In this document: positions 35,721 through 43,295 of the stretch, piece by piece
Numbering within the stretch: position 1 is the first letter of the stretch
How the letters are laid out: the number at the start of each line of letters is the position of its first letter
Assembly: GCF_012275535.1 (NCBI RefSeq)
Contig: NZ_JAAVTK010000002.1
Span: 333,755 to 397,754 of the forward strand
From: Hymenobacter artigasi
GTDB taxonomy: Bacteria > Bacteroidota > Bacteroidia > Cytophagales > Hymenobacteraceae
Direction: 5' to 3'
DNA: 64,000 bases
Program-made: the position numbers and the translations under genes
The notes under the pieces: generated by a model
Seen by the model: the letters and a program-made list of their open reading frames with translations, nothing else
The model's database searches: none
What the model was told of the DNA's origin: nothing

Positions 35721-36566
35721 ATGAAGCCCTTTTGCCTGCTGCTTTGCCTTTGGCTGCCCGGCGTGGCCGTGTGGGCCGCGCCCGCGCCCCTGCTCCCGCC
35801 ACTCGTCATCGCCGAGCAGTTTGTGGCGCCCGCCGGGTGGGCCACCATGAAAAGCTACCTCTGCTGTGAAGTGGCCAGCCAGGCCAAACGCCAGACCCTG
35901 GGCCAGCAGATTCCGCCCCGCGTGCAGCGTGCCTGCCAGCTGGTGCGCCAGGACTCGGCCACCGCCGTAGTGGCCGTGGAGCTGCGCGACTCGCTGAGCC
36001 GCCGCGACTTCTACCTGCACTTCCACCGCGAAGCCGACGGCTGGAAGCTGAGCGCCATCCGCAACCTGGCCATGACGCACCTGGGGCCGCCCATGGTGGC
36101 GCTGCTGGCCGCCATGCCCCCGGCCGAAGTGGCCGACTACAACCGCAAGCACCCCGACGCCAGCCACGCCTTCACCATCGGCAACCTGCGCCTCTGGACC
36201 AGCGCCGACGCCGACATCGCCGCCCATTTCTACCAGCACCGGGCGGCTTTTCAGGAAATGCTGAGCCGGGTGCAGAAGGGCCGGTTTTTCCACCCCGGCA
36301 TTGCGGCCGACGAAGCCACCGACGAGCAGGCCGCCAACGCCGATCCCGCCGTGCACGCCCTGCTGCGGCAGCTATACCTGGGCCACGTCACGCGGCGCGC
36401 CACCAGCTGCGGCAGCTGCCTGGCGTTTGTCATCGGCGGCAAAATCGACAGCACAGTGGGCCTGCTCTACCAGCCCGAGCCGGCCCTGCTGCCCGCCATG
36501 CAGCCCGATGGCCTCATCGTGCTCCGGCCGCTGGGCGACGGCTGGTACCTCTACAAAACGACTTAA
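35721..36566 (+). CDS. Secreted hypothetical protein (281 aa)
   Basis: Signal peptide MKPFCLLLCLWLPGVAVWA is followed by a mature part with no recognised domain. It has cysteines at CCEVASQAK and a CxxC-like pair in RRATSCGSCLAFVIGGK. The middle, SRRDFYLHFHREADGWKLSA, resembles an NTF2-like or Imm-type beta-strand hairpin, but this is weak. It sits 42 bp after rluF and 6 bp before rlmF and may be in their transcript. The envelope is the likely location. I do not recognise the family. Confidence 0.85.
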   Translation: MKPFCLLLCLWLPGVAVWAAPAPLLPPLVIAEQFVAPAGWATMKSYLCCEVASQAKRQTLGQQIPPRVQRACQLVRQDSATAVVAVELRDSLSRRDFYLHFHREADGWKLSAIRNLAMTHLGPPMVALLAAMPPAEVADYNRKHPDASHAFTIGNLRLWTSADADIAAHFYQHRAAFQEMLSRVQKGRFFHPGIAADEATDEQAANADPAVHALLRQLYLGHVTRRATSCGSCLAFVIGGKIDSTVGLLYQPEPALLPAMQPDGLIVLRPLGDGWYLYKTT

Positions 36567-36572
36567 TTACCC

Positions 36573-37550
36573 ATGATGAAACCCGACGCTACCCCTCCCC
36601 TGGCCGAAAAAGACCAGCTGCACCCGCGCAACCCGCACCGCGCCCCCTACGATTTCCCGCTGCTGAGCAAAGTCAGCCCGGAGCTGGCGGCTTTCGTGCG
36701 CCCTAACCCCCACGGCAGCCTGTCGATTGATTTCGCCAACCCCACCGCCGTAAAAGCCCTGAACCGAGCCCTGCTGAAGCATTTCTACGGCATCGAGCAC
36801 TGGGATATCCCCAAAGGCTACCTGTGCCCGCCCATTCCCGGCCGCGCCGACTATGTGCACTACCTGGCCGACTTGCTGGCCGAAAGCAACGGCGGCGTGC
36901 TCCCGCCCGGCGAAGAAATAACGGTACTGGACGTAGGCGTGGGCGCCAACTGCATTTACCCCATCATCGGCCGCCGCGAATATGGCTGGCACTTCGTGGG
37001 TTCCGACATCGACGGCGTGGCCGTGCGCGCCGCCCAGCAGATTGAGGCCGCCAACCCCAGCCTGGCCGGGTCCATCGAAGCCCGCCTGCAACCGGCCCGC
37101 ACCCGCATTTTCGACGGCCTCATCCAGGCCGGCGAAGTATTCGACCTCACGATGTGCAACCCGCCGTTTCACGCTTCGGCGGCAGCGGCGGCGGCAGGCT
37201 CGCAGCGCAAAACGGCTGGCCTGGGCACCGGGCGCGGCCCCCGGCCGGTCCTGAACTTCGGCGGTCAGAACAACGAACTGTGGTGCGAGGGCGGCGAGGC
37301 CGGCTTCATCCGGCGCATGGTGCAGGAAAGCGGCCGGCGGCCTCGCGCCAGCTATTGGTTCACGTCGCTCGTTTCTAAAAAAGAAACCCTGCCCGGCCTG
37401 TACCGTGCCCTGCAAACGGCTGGTGCTACCACCGTCCGGACCATCGAAATGGCCCAGGGCCAGAAAAAAAGCCGCCTCGTAGCCTGGACATTTCTCTCGC
37501 CCGCGCAGCAGGAAGCCTGGCGAAAAACCCGGTGGGCGGCGGCGCAATAG
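36573..37550 (+). CDS. rlmF: 23S rRNA (adenine(1618)-N(6))-methyltransferase RlmF
   Basis: The 325-residue SAM-dependent methyltransferase methylates N6 of A1618 in 23S rRNA. It contains LHPRNPHRAPYDFPLLSKVS and PNPHGSLSIDFANPTAVKAL at the N-terminus, the SAM motif VLDVGVGANCIYPIIG near 110, and the target-base motif NPPFH near 190. EGGEAGFIRRMVQES and TSLVSKKETLPGLYRAL are RlmF hallmarks. The start is at 36573 or the next ATG (36576). It follows the secreted hypothetical by 6 bp, so translation may be coupled. Confidence 0.97.
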   Translation: MMKPDATPPLAEKDQLHPRNPHRAPYDFPLLSKVSPELAAFVRPNPHGSLSIDFANPTAVKALNRALLKHFYGIEHWDIPKGYLCPPIPGRADYVHYLADLLAESNGGVLPPGEEITVLDVGVGANCIYPIIGRREYGWHFVGSDIDGVAVRAAQQIEAANPSLAGSIEARLQPARTRIFDGLIQAGEVFDLTMCNPPFHASAAAAAAGSQRKTAGLGTGRGPRPVLNFGGQNNELWCEGGEAGFIRRMVQESGRRPRASYWFTSLVSKKETLPGLYRALQTAGATTVRTIEMAQGQKKSRLVAWTFLSPAQQEAWRKTRWAAAQ

Positions 37551-37666
37551 TGCTATCTCACTGCGGCCTTTGTATATTGCGTATCTTCGTAACAATACAC
37601 CCGTCTGCGCACTTCTACTACTCCAACTAGAAGGGCCGGACACAACAGATTTAGCAGCAAAAAACT

Positions 37667-38167
37667 ATGGGTAGGTCTCAAGAGACATTTGGTAAGAAAG
37701 ACAACGAGAAGAAGCGCGCGAAGAAGAAAACTGAGAAGGAAGAGCGCAAAGCGGAACGTCAGGCCAACGCCAAAAGCGGTGCGCCGCTAGAGGAGATGTT
37801 TGCCTACGTGGACGAAAACGGCAACATTACCGCCACCCCGCCCGACCCCACCAAGAAGCGTGTCATCAAGGACGAGGACATCCGCATCAGCATTGCCAAG
37901 CAGGAAGACCGCGAGCCGGAGGACACCATCCGCACCGGTTCGGTTACGTTCTTCAACGACTCGAAGGGCTACGGCTTCATCAAGGATTCGGTGACCCAGG
38001 AAAGCATTTTCGTGCACGCCAACGGCCTAGCCGGCGGCCCCATCTCGGAAGGCGACAAAGTAAATTTTGAAGTGGAAATGGGTGCCAAAGGCCCCAACGC
38101 CGTGCGCGTGAAGAAGGCCAGCGCCACGCCGCCCCCGGCCGCTGCTGCCCCCGCTCCCGCCGAGTAG
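37667..38167 (+). CDS. Cold-shock-domain protein with charged N-terminal extension
   Basis: The 166-residue protein has a C-terminal cold-shock domain (about 85-150): GSVTFFNDSKGYGFIKDSVT with RNP1-like KGYGFI and RNP2-like SIFVHAN. Its N-terminal 80 residues are highly charged and helical (KKDNEKKRAKKKTEKEERKA), then acidic/Pro-rich. The tail is Pro/Ala-rich. It binds single-stranded RNA or DNA, probably as an RNA chaperone. Bacteroidota commonly have such extended CSD proteins next to RNA-related genes. TATCTTCG at 37582-37589 could be its -7 box. Confidence 0.94.
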   Translation: MGRSQETFGKKDNEKKRAKKKTEKEERKAERQANAKSGAPLEEMFAYVDENGNITATPPDPTKKRVIKDEDIRISIAKQEDREPEDTIRTGSVTFFNDSKGYGFIKDSVTQESIFVHANGLAGGPISEGDKVNFEVEMGAKGPNAVRVKKASATPPPAAAAPAPAE

Positions 38168-38186
38168 CAGCCCACCGACTGACGTT

Positions 38187-38241
38187 ACGTGAAAGCCCCG
38201 CTTCCGAAGCTATTGCAGCTTCGGAAGCGGGGCTTTCACGT
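38187..38241. terminator. Perfect 25-bp hairpin between convergent genes
   Basis: ACGTGAAAGCCCCGCTTCCG plus AAGCT is perfectly repeated in reverse complement around a 5-nt loop. It lies between the CSD gene and the convergent small protein gene at 38256. The T-run is lacking, so termination could depend on stem strength alone. Confidence 0.7.
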
Positions 38242-38255
38242 GGGACTAGCCCGGC

Positions 38256-38510
38256 TTAAGCGTTGGCGTCCATCGCGGCCAGATTGTCCTCGGCGGCGGC
38301 GGTATCGGAGCTTACCTCAGCGCCATTTTTACCGTTGCGCTTCGCCAGCATGCTCAGGCCCACGGCGGCGAGGGCAGCGCCGGCCAGTACCTTCTGGGTG
38401 GTGGTGAGCTTGCTCTTGCGCAGCTTCTTGAGGGATTTGGCCGCCCCGCCGAGCAGGCTTTGCTTCTTGGCTGATTTATTCTTTGCGGCTTTGTCTTTGG
38501 TCTTTTTCAT
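38256..38510 (-). CDS. Small single-TM protein with Lys-rich N-terminus (84 aa)
   Basis: MKKTKDKAAKNKSAKKQSLL opens the protein. A basic helix (AAKSLKKLRKSKLTTTQK) and one membrane helix (VLAGAALAAVGLSMLA) follow, and then a short acidic tail. It is paralogous to the next gene (38562-38861) in layout and in SLKKxRK...QK(L)VxGxALAA. It is probably a small inner-membrane or DNA-associated protein, with the basic part cytoplasmic by the positive-inside rule. No function is assigned. It lies 51 bp downstream of its paralog, likely in one operon. Confidence 0.8.
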   Translation of the reverse strand: MKKTKDKAAKNKSAKKQSLLGGAAKSLKKLRKSKLTTTQKVLAGAALAAVGLSMLAKRNGKNGAEVSSDTAAAEDNLAAMDANA

Positions 38511-38561
38511 GGTGCGGATTGATTGAAGGTGACGTGATACCGGGCGGGCACTTGCCGCCGG

Positions 38562-38861
38562 CTATTCTTCGGAAAAATGCTTGGGCGCTTTGCGGTGGCG
38601 TTTGGGAGCGGCCGGTGCGGCAGCTTCGTCGGCTTCTGGCTGGGCCTCGGGGCCGGCAGCGGCATCGTCGGTTTCGCGGGCAGCCAGGTAGGCCAGGCCG
38701 GCGGCAGCCAGGGCCAGACCGCCTACCAGCTTCTGGCCGGTGCTGAGCTTGGAAATTTGGCGGGTCACCTTACGGAACTTCTTGAGCGACTGGGCCGCGA
38801 CCTCCAGCATATCATCCGAGGCCTTATCCTTTTTCGAGTGCTTCTTTTTGTCTTTGCCCAT
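38562..38861 (-). CDS. Small single-TM protein, paralog of 38256 gene (99 aa)
   Basis: Starts at the ATG at 38861: MGKDKKKHSKKDKASDDMLE, then SLKKFRKVTRQISKLSTGQK, a membrane helix (LVGGLALAAAGLAYLA), an acidic Ala/Glu stretch and a basic end (KRHRKAPKHFSEE). The longer upstream frame to 39011 overlaps poorly conserved sequence, and the Lys-rich start matches its paralog. The shared order (lysine head, amphipathic helix, TM, acidic tail) suggests duplication. No function is assigned. Confidence 0.8.
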   Translation of the reverse strand: MGKDKKKHSKKDKASDDMLEVAAQSLKKFRKVTRQISKLSTGQKLVGGLALAAAGLAYLAARETDDAAAGPEAQPEADEAAAPAAPKRHRKAPKHFSEE

Positions 38862-39023
38862 GAGAAGTTGTGGTAAAACGGTTTCCAGCAGGAATTGAAA
38901 AGGGAAAGCCATAATGATGAACAGCATACGCAGCGCCAGAGAAGTCGGCGGCGCAACAGCCTTAGGGTATTCGCAAGCGGCCGCCGGAAGGTTGCCTTTT
39001 TGTTGCAGCAATGGCCCGCGTCG

Positions 39024-40157
39024 TTACAGCAGCAGCACGTCAATCTTGTGCGCGTGCACTTGCTGCAATGATGCCGACCACGCGAAAACCGTGAAAAATC
39101 CATCGACCGAGGCCACCAGGGCAATAGCGTTGTGCTGGTCGTGCACGAACTGGGCGGCGGCCAGGTGGCGGGTGCCGCCGTTCTGGGCCGGGTGCAGGTG
39201 GCGGGGCTCGCTGCCCACCACCGGCTCGGTGAGCACCATGGCCTCGACGGGGGTGCTGGCATGGGCCCGCGCCACCTTCGCCCCGAAGGCCAGCAGCGTG
39301 TACTCGCGGGTGATGACGGTGGCTCCATCCACGGCCGTGAAGCCGCCCACGATGCCGATGTTGCGCCGCAAGGCGGCCTGCCACTTGCGTTTCGACTGCC
39401 CCGGCCGCTGCACCGCCCGGATGCCGGTGTAGGCCGGGGCCACGGAGTAGCTCAGGGGCTGCACGATGGAGGCTTGCCACTGGCCGGAGCCGGGCGGCAC
39501 CACCAGCACCAGGCCGCCCCGGCCGTGGGCCCGCATGGCGGCGGCCAGTTCCAGCAGCACATTGTCGGCTTCGCCGGTATCGGGCGCGGGCAGGCTGCGG
39601 CCGGGCAGGAAGGCGCGCAGGGCCGGGCAGTCGTCGAGGAAGCCATGCCCTTCGTCGACGAGCTGGAGGTGGTCGCCGCGCAGCACGGCCACGTTCACGA
39701 ACTTGCCGAAACCGCCGGCGCGGCGGTGCTTCACCACCAGCAGGCCGGGCTCTACTACTTCGAGCACGAAGCACAGCGGCGGCACCCGCGTGGCCGTGCC
39801 CCACACGTAGAGGCCGTCGGCATCGTGCCACACACCCAGGTGCAGGCCGGGCTGCTCCACGGCGGGCGCCAGCTTGAGCAGGTTGGCGGGCGTGAGGCGG
39901 CGGCGCTGGCCAAACACCAGCGGCTGCCGGGCCTGCTCCTGCGGCAGCAGCGCCAACGAGATGCGCGGCGAGTAGCCCTCCTCCCGGCCCAGGCTGGCCC
40001 AAAAGGCCACGTCAATCACGGCCTCTATCCACTGCGTTTCGGGCGGGGCGGCCAGCCGGGCGGCATTTTCGGTGCTGGCCGCCCGGTGCCGCGCAAAGTG
40101 GGCTTCAACCATGGGGGCCGCCATGCGCGCCGTGAGGTAGGTGGGTTCCGAAAGCAT
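39024..40157 (-). CDS. DAC-like nucleotidyltransferase domain protein (DACNV-type sensor candidate)
   Basis: The 377-residue soluble protein starts at the ATG at 40157. The N-terminal 240 residues are not recognised. Residues 265-377 resemble the diadenylate cyclase (DisA_N) fold: NIGIVGGFTAVDGATVITRE with the DGA motif (277-279), then NGGTRHLAAAQFVHD with GTRH-x-AA (328-334), the two signatures that bind ATP in DAC enzymes. The second reads RHLAA rather than RHRAA. A family of such proteins in Bacteroidota has been named DACNV. It could make or sense a cyclic dinucleotide; the sequence supports only the domain similarity. Translation may be leaderless (CATCTTTG four bases before ATG). Confidence 0.75.
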   Translation of the reverse strand: MLSEPTYLTARMAAPMVEAHFARHRAASTENAARLAAPPETQWIEAVIDVAFWASLGREEGYSPRISLALLPQEQARQPLVFGQRRRLTPANLLKLAPAVEQPGLHLGVWHDADGLYVWGTATRVPPLCFVLEVVEPGLLVVKHRRAGGFGKFVNVAVLRGDHLQLVDEGHGFLDDCPALRAFLPGRSLPAPDTGEADNVLLELAAAMRAHGRGGLVLVVPPGSGQWQASIVQPLSYSVAPAYTGIRAVQRPGQSKRKWQAALRRNIGIVGGFTAVDGATVITREYTLLAFGAKVARAHASTPVEAMVLTEPVVGSEPRHLHPAQNGGTRHLAAAQFVHDQHNAIALVASVDGFFTVFAWSASLQQVHAHKIDVLLL

Positions 40158-40447
40158 GGGGCAAAGATGGGGACGCGCGGCGAGCCAGCCAGGCAACCAG
40201 CGCATCATCAGCCGCTCAAGCAGCGGCCAGGGCTTCGGTAGAGGGGTGCGGGGGCATACCCGGAGGACTCGCCCCAGCACCCTGCCGCGTTTTCGCGATT
40301 CGTGCCGATTACTACTGTTAGCGCTTTCTCCAAGCATTCAACTTGTATCCATACCTTGCTGCCTAAAGTGGAGCCCAGAACCCACTCTAAAAAACGGGGC
40401 GTCACCGAAAAGCCTTATGATTAGGAAATTCTACCCCATTTTACCCA

Positions 40448-40810
40448 ATGGAATACTTTTTACATGTTTTAAGAAACTACGCTGTATTCAATGGCCGTGC
40501 CCGCCGAAAAGAGTACTGGATGTTTGTGTTGTTTAACATCCTGTTTTCCATGGCCGCAGGAATAGCCGACTACTCGTTGTTTGGCTCCGGCTCTGGCGCA
40601 ATTTCTGGCTTATACTCGCTCGCGGTGCTCATTCCCAGCTTGGCAGTAGGCGTTAGAAGACTTCACGACGTGGGAAAAAGCGGCTGGTTCACGCTTATCC
40701 TCTTTGTGCCATTAGTAGGGGCTATCTGGCTGCTGGTGCTCTACTGCACCGAAGGCACCGACGGCAGCAATGAATATGGCCCAAACCCCAAAGCAGAACT
40801 TGCCTACTAA
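40448..40810 (+). CDS. DUF805 family membrane protein
   Basis: The 120-residue protein has the DUF805 pattern: MEYFLHVLRNYAVFNGRARR with the N-terminal Y-x-x-F-x-G-R-A-x-R signature, helices YWMFVLFNILFSMAAGIA and ISGLYSLAVLIPSLAVG, VRRLHDVGKSGWF, and a last helix. It ends in a conserved short hydrophilic tail (CTEGTDGSNEYGPNP). It is probably a small inner-membrane protein of unknown role. The coding sequence is visibly lower in GC than its neighbours. The ATG at 40448 fits the family. Confidence 0.93.
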   Translation: MEYFLHVLRNYAVFNGRARRKEYWMFVLFNILFSMAAGIADYSLFGSGSGAISGLYSLAVLIPSLAVGVRRLHDVGKSGWFTLILFVPLVGAIWLLVLYCTEGTDGSNEYGPNPKAELAY

Positions 40811-40823
40811 GCAGTAGTCAGGC

Positions 40824-40870
40824 AACGCAAAAGCGTCTGAAGCTCCGGCAGCTTCAGACGCTTCTGCGTT
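40824..40870 (+). terminator. Terminator after the DUF805 gene
   Basis: AACGCAAAAGCGTCTGAAGCT pairs with AGCTTCAGACGCTTCTGCGTT around CCGGC. It starts 14 bp after the stop. The core GTCTGAAGCT is close to the terminators at 41818 and 43208. Confidence 0.85.
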
Positions 40871-41066
40871 TGTAAGGGCATGATGCGCAGCTGCATCTGG
40901 CAAGCGGCAAGCTTGCTGCGGGTGCAAGTCAATCCACCCGAAGCAGCGGGTTTCTGCCACGGCTTCGGTTTCGGAGCGAGGCACTGGGAATATTATTTGA
41001 GCGGAAGCTACTCTGCAAGGCAGTGGCCCAAAGCCGGGTGTTGCGACGAATTGTCCAACGGGCTTC

Positions 41067-41129
41067 GTCGTACCACCACTACCAGCTGCTCATGGCGGCG
41101 GTGGTAACCCGGGAGTTAGTGGTACGACG
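41067..41129. repeat. Inverted repeat in the gene-free stretch 40871-41252
   Basis: CGTCGTACCACCACTACC (41067-41084) and GTTAGTGGTACGACG (41115-41129) form imperfect arms. A further half-copy, GTCGCACCAC, is at 41140-41149. The rest of the stretch from 40871 to 41252 shows no gene; a TATATTTA box at 41222-41229 could be the -7 element of the next gene. Confidence 0.6.
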
Positions 41130-41252
41130 CCCCCAAAATCGTCGCACCACCCCGCTTTAGACCACCGCTCCCTTCAAAGAGGGCATCGCATGCTGGCGGC
41201 CTTACCATACGCATTACCGTCTATATTTAGCGCGGCAATCAGCTGTCTTATT

Positions 41253-41774
41253 ATGCGTAAAATACTCGTAGGCCTCACGTTACTTTGTGCCCTTTCCGGC
41301 ATCGGTGCCTATGGCCAAACCCCGCCACCCAAGGCCGGACCAGGCAGTCCCCCACCGCCCACTGCCGCCCCGGCCCCCAAGCCCGCGACCCGGGACGAGC
41401 TATACCAAACGGTGGCCCGGCTGGACACGGAAATGTTCGCCGCCTTCAATGCCCACGACGTGAGCAAGCTCATGGCCTACTTCGCCGATAACGTGGAGTT
41501 TTACCACGACAAAGGCGGCCTGAGCAACTTCGCCCAAACCCAGGAAGGCTTCGCCCGCCTGTTCGCCCAAAGCCCCGACATCACCCGCACGCTGGTACCG
41601 GGCACCCTGGAAGTGTACCCCGTGAAAGACTACGGGGCCATGCACATCGCCACCCAACGCTTCTGCCACGTCGAAAACGGCCGCAACGACTGCGGTAATT
41701 CCAAGTTTGTGATGGTCTGGCAGCAGCAGGCAGGCAGTTGGAAAATCACCCGCGTCGTGAGCTACGACCACTAG
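41253..41774 (+). CDS. Exported NTF2-like (DUF4440/SnoaL-type) protein
   Basis: The 173-residue protein starts at the ATG at 41253 with a signal peptide, MRKILVGLTLLCALSGIGAYG. A Pro-rich linker (PPPKAGPGSPPPPTAAPAPK) comes before the NTF2-like domain: ELYQTVARLDTEMFAAFNAH, VSKLMAYFADNVEFYHDKGG, and WKITRVVSYDH at the end. These match DUF4440-type ketosteroid-isomerase-like folds. The function is unknown; such proteins may bind small ligands. It is probably periplasmic. A terminator follows at 41818. Confidence 0.9.
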   Translation: MRKILVGLTLLCALSGIGAYGQTPPPKAGPGSPPPPTAAPAPKPATRDELYQTVARLDTEMFAAFNAHDVSKLMAYFADNVEFYHDKGGLSNFAQTQEGFARLFAQSPDITRTLVPGTLEVYPVKDYGAMHIATQRFCHVENGRNDCGNSKFVMVWQQQAGSWKITRVVSYDH

Positions 41775-41817
41775 CCAGCGAGGATGCCCATGCTGTGCCC
41801 CGCAAGGGTAATAAATA

Positions 41818-41855
41818 AAAAAAGGCTGAAGCTCCCATAGCTTCAGCCTCTTTTC
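41818..41855. terminator. Terminator between NTF2-like and S41 genes (copy A)
   Basis: AGGCTGAAGCT and AGCTTCAGCCT enclose CCCAT, with A- and T-runs on the two sides. It can serve both convergent genes and belongs to the duplicated segment (41824-41901). Confidence 0.9.
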
Positions 41856-41901
41856 GTTTCTACCGCAGGGCGCGCAATTACATGTGAATGGCCCGGTTCT
41901 C
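41824..41901. repeat. Copy A of a 78-bp direct repeat (lpdA 3' end plus terminator)
   Basis: It is the same as 43218-43295 without gaps, with four differences in 78 positions by eye. The last 40 bases are identical and encode ENRAIHM plus stop, the C-terminus of lpdA, although here no lpdA is attached. The partner is inside the real lpdA. The S41 gene lies exactly between the two copies. Confidence 0.93.
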
Positions 41902-41911
41902 TGAGTCGCAA

Positions 41912-43171
41912 TTAGGGCTTACCAGTACTTTGCAAATGGTGCAGGGCTTTTTCCAGCGCGGTATCAGTGGTGCCCTTAACATCGGACATGATGTGTTCGG
42001 CGGGCACGAAGTTTTCACGGGGCAGGCCATCAATACGGTAGAGGCGCTCGGTGGGAATGTTGAAGCCGAAAGTAGAATTGGGCAGTCGGAACGAGCTGAC
42101 CGCCCCATTGAGGCGGGCCATCTCGGTGCCCACGATGGTGGCCCGCTGCATGGCGTCGAAAGCGATGGTGATGCCCTCGCCCATGCTGCTCGTCCAGCGG
42201 CCCACCAGCACCACCAGCGGCCGGGTGTAGGGCCGGGGCCGGGGCGAAACAAGCTCCAAGGTGCTGCGCCGGATGCCAAAGGCCCGTTCTTCGGCCGGAA
42301 ACTCGTGGCGTTGGTAGGGCTGCTCGGCCGTAATGAAGCGGCCCATGATGGCGCGGGCCACGGTGGTGTTGCCGCCGCTGGGCGTTTCACGTAGGTCGAG
42401 GATGAGGCCGGTGGTGCCGGCCAGCGCCTCCAGGGTGCTATCGAAGGCGGCCATCAGGCGGTTATCGCCAAGGCTGTTGTTGATTTTGATGTAGCCGATG
42501 GTGCCGAGCTGGCGGCTTTCCAGCGGGCGGGCGTACTGGATGTGCTCCAGTTGGGCGGTGGGCTGGTCGGGAAATAGCTCCTGGCGTCGGCTCTGGGCGC
42601 GCACCGTGAGCTTGCGCGGCGTGCGGTGGTCGCCGGCTAGTGCCAGGTTCAGGGCCAGGTCGCGGGCGGCAGGGTCGATGGTTTTCAGGCAGCGGCCCAG
42701 CAGGGGCAGTAACGCCTGCGCCACGGGCACATCGTTGATGGCCAGCACCTCCATGCCGGGGCGCAGGCCCACCCGCTCGGCCCCGAAGCCCGCCCGCACG
42801 GCCACCACCAACGGCTTGCCCTGTTCGAACCGCGCCCAGACATCGGTACCGGTGGGCACTAGGCGGCGCGAATCGGGCAGGTTGGTCGAGAGGCCGGCGT
42901 GGTTGTCGTACAGTTCATTGAGGGCGTTTTCCAGCAGCCGCACAAACTGCGCCCGGCTACCGATGCCGGGCAGTTGCGCCCCGTACACCTGCCGCACTAG
43001 CGCCCAATCGGTCTGCTTCTTGTCGAAGTAGGCGTAGTTATCGTTGACGGTATTCCAGAAGTAATCGAAATCTTGCTGGTACTGCGCGGGCGTGAGCTGT
43101 GCCCGCAATGCCCCCGGCCGCAACAGCAGCCCCAGAACCAGCAGATAGCCAACGCGGGGAAATAGACGCAT
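41912..43171 (-). CDS. Exported S41 family peptidase
   Basis: The 419-residue serine peptidase of the C-terminal-processing type starts at the ATG at 43171 with signal peptide MRLFPRVGYLLVLGLLLRPG. An N-terminal helical cap (QQDFDYFWNTVNDNYAYFDK) is followed by a PDZ-like segment (VGLRPGMEVLAINDVP) and the S41 core: GYIKINNSLG and LILDLRETPSGGNTTVAR. The catalytic serine is in WTSSMGEGITIAFDA (about residue 329). It is probably periplasmic. The gene is bracketed by 78-bp direct repeats derived from lpdA, which suggests insertion behind lpdA. Confidence 0.93.
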   Translation of the reverse strand: MRLFPRVGYLLVLGLLLRPGALRAQLTPAQYQQDFDYFWNTVNDNYAYFDKKQTDWALVRQVYGAQLPGIGSRAQFVRLLENALNELYDNHAGLSTNLPDSRRLVPTGTDVWARFEQGKPLVVAVRAGFGAERVGLRPGMEVLAINDVPVAQALLPLLGRCLKTIDPAARDLALNLALAGDHRTPRKLTVRAQSRRQELFPDQPTAQLEHIQYARPLESRQLGTIGYIKINNSLGDNRLMAAFDSTLEALAGTTGLILDLRETPSGGNTTVARAIMGRFITAEQPYQRHEFPAEERAFGIRRSTLELVSPRPRPYTRPLVVLVGRWTSSMGEGITIAFDAMQRATIVGTEMARLNGAVSSFRLPNSTFGFNIPTERLYRIDGLPRENFVPAEHIMSDVKGTTDTALEKALHHLQSTGKP

Positions 43172-43207
43172 CGAAAAGTAGCTTAGTGGAAATTGGTGCA
43201 AGTAGCA

Positions 43208-43247
43208 CAAAAAAAGAGGCTGAAGCTCCCAAAGCTTCAGCCTCTTT
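43208..43247. terminator. Terminator after lpdA (copy B)
   Basis: GAGGCTGAAGCT and AGCTTCAGCCTC enclose CCCAA, with a run of A on the left that is a T-run on the minus strand, downstream of lpdA. It lies between the lpdA stop and the S41 start. Confidence 0.92.
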
Positions 43248-43295
43248 CAGTTTCTGCCGCAGGGCGCGCAATTACATGTGAATGGCCCGGTTCTC
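43218..43295. repeat. Copy B of the 78-bp direct repeat (in lpdA 3' end)
   Basis: The copy includes the last eight codons (with stop) of lpdA and its terminator stem. See copy A at 41824-41901. The pair flanks the S41 gene in the same orientation. Confidence 0.93.
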
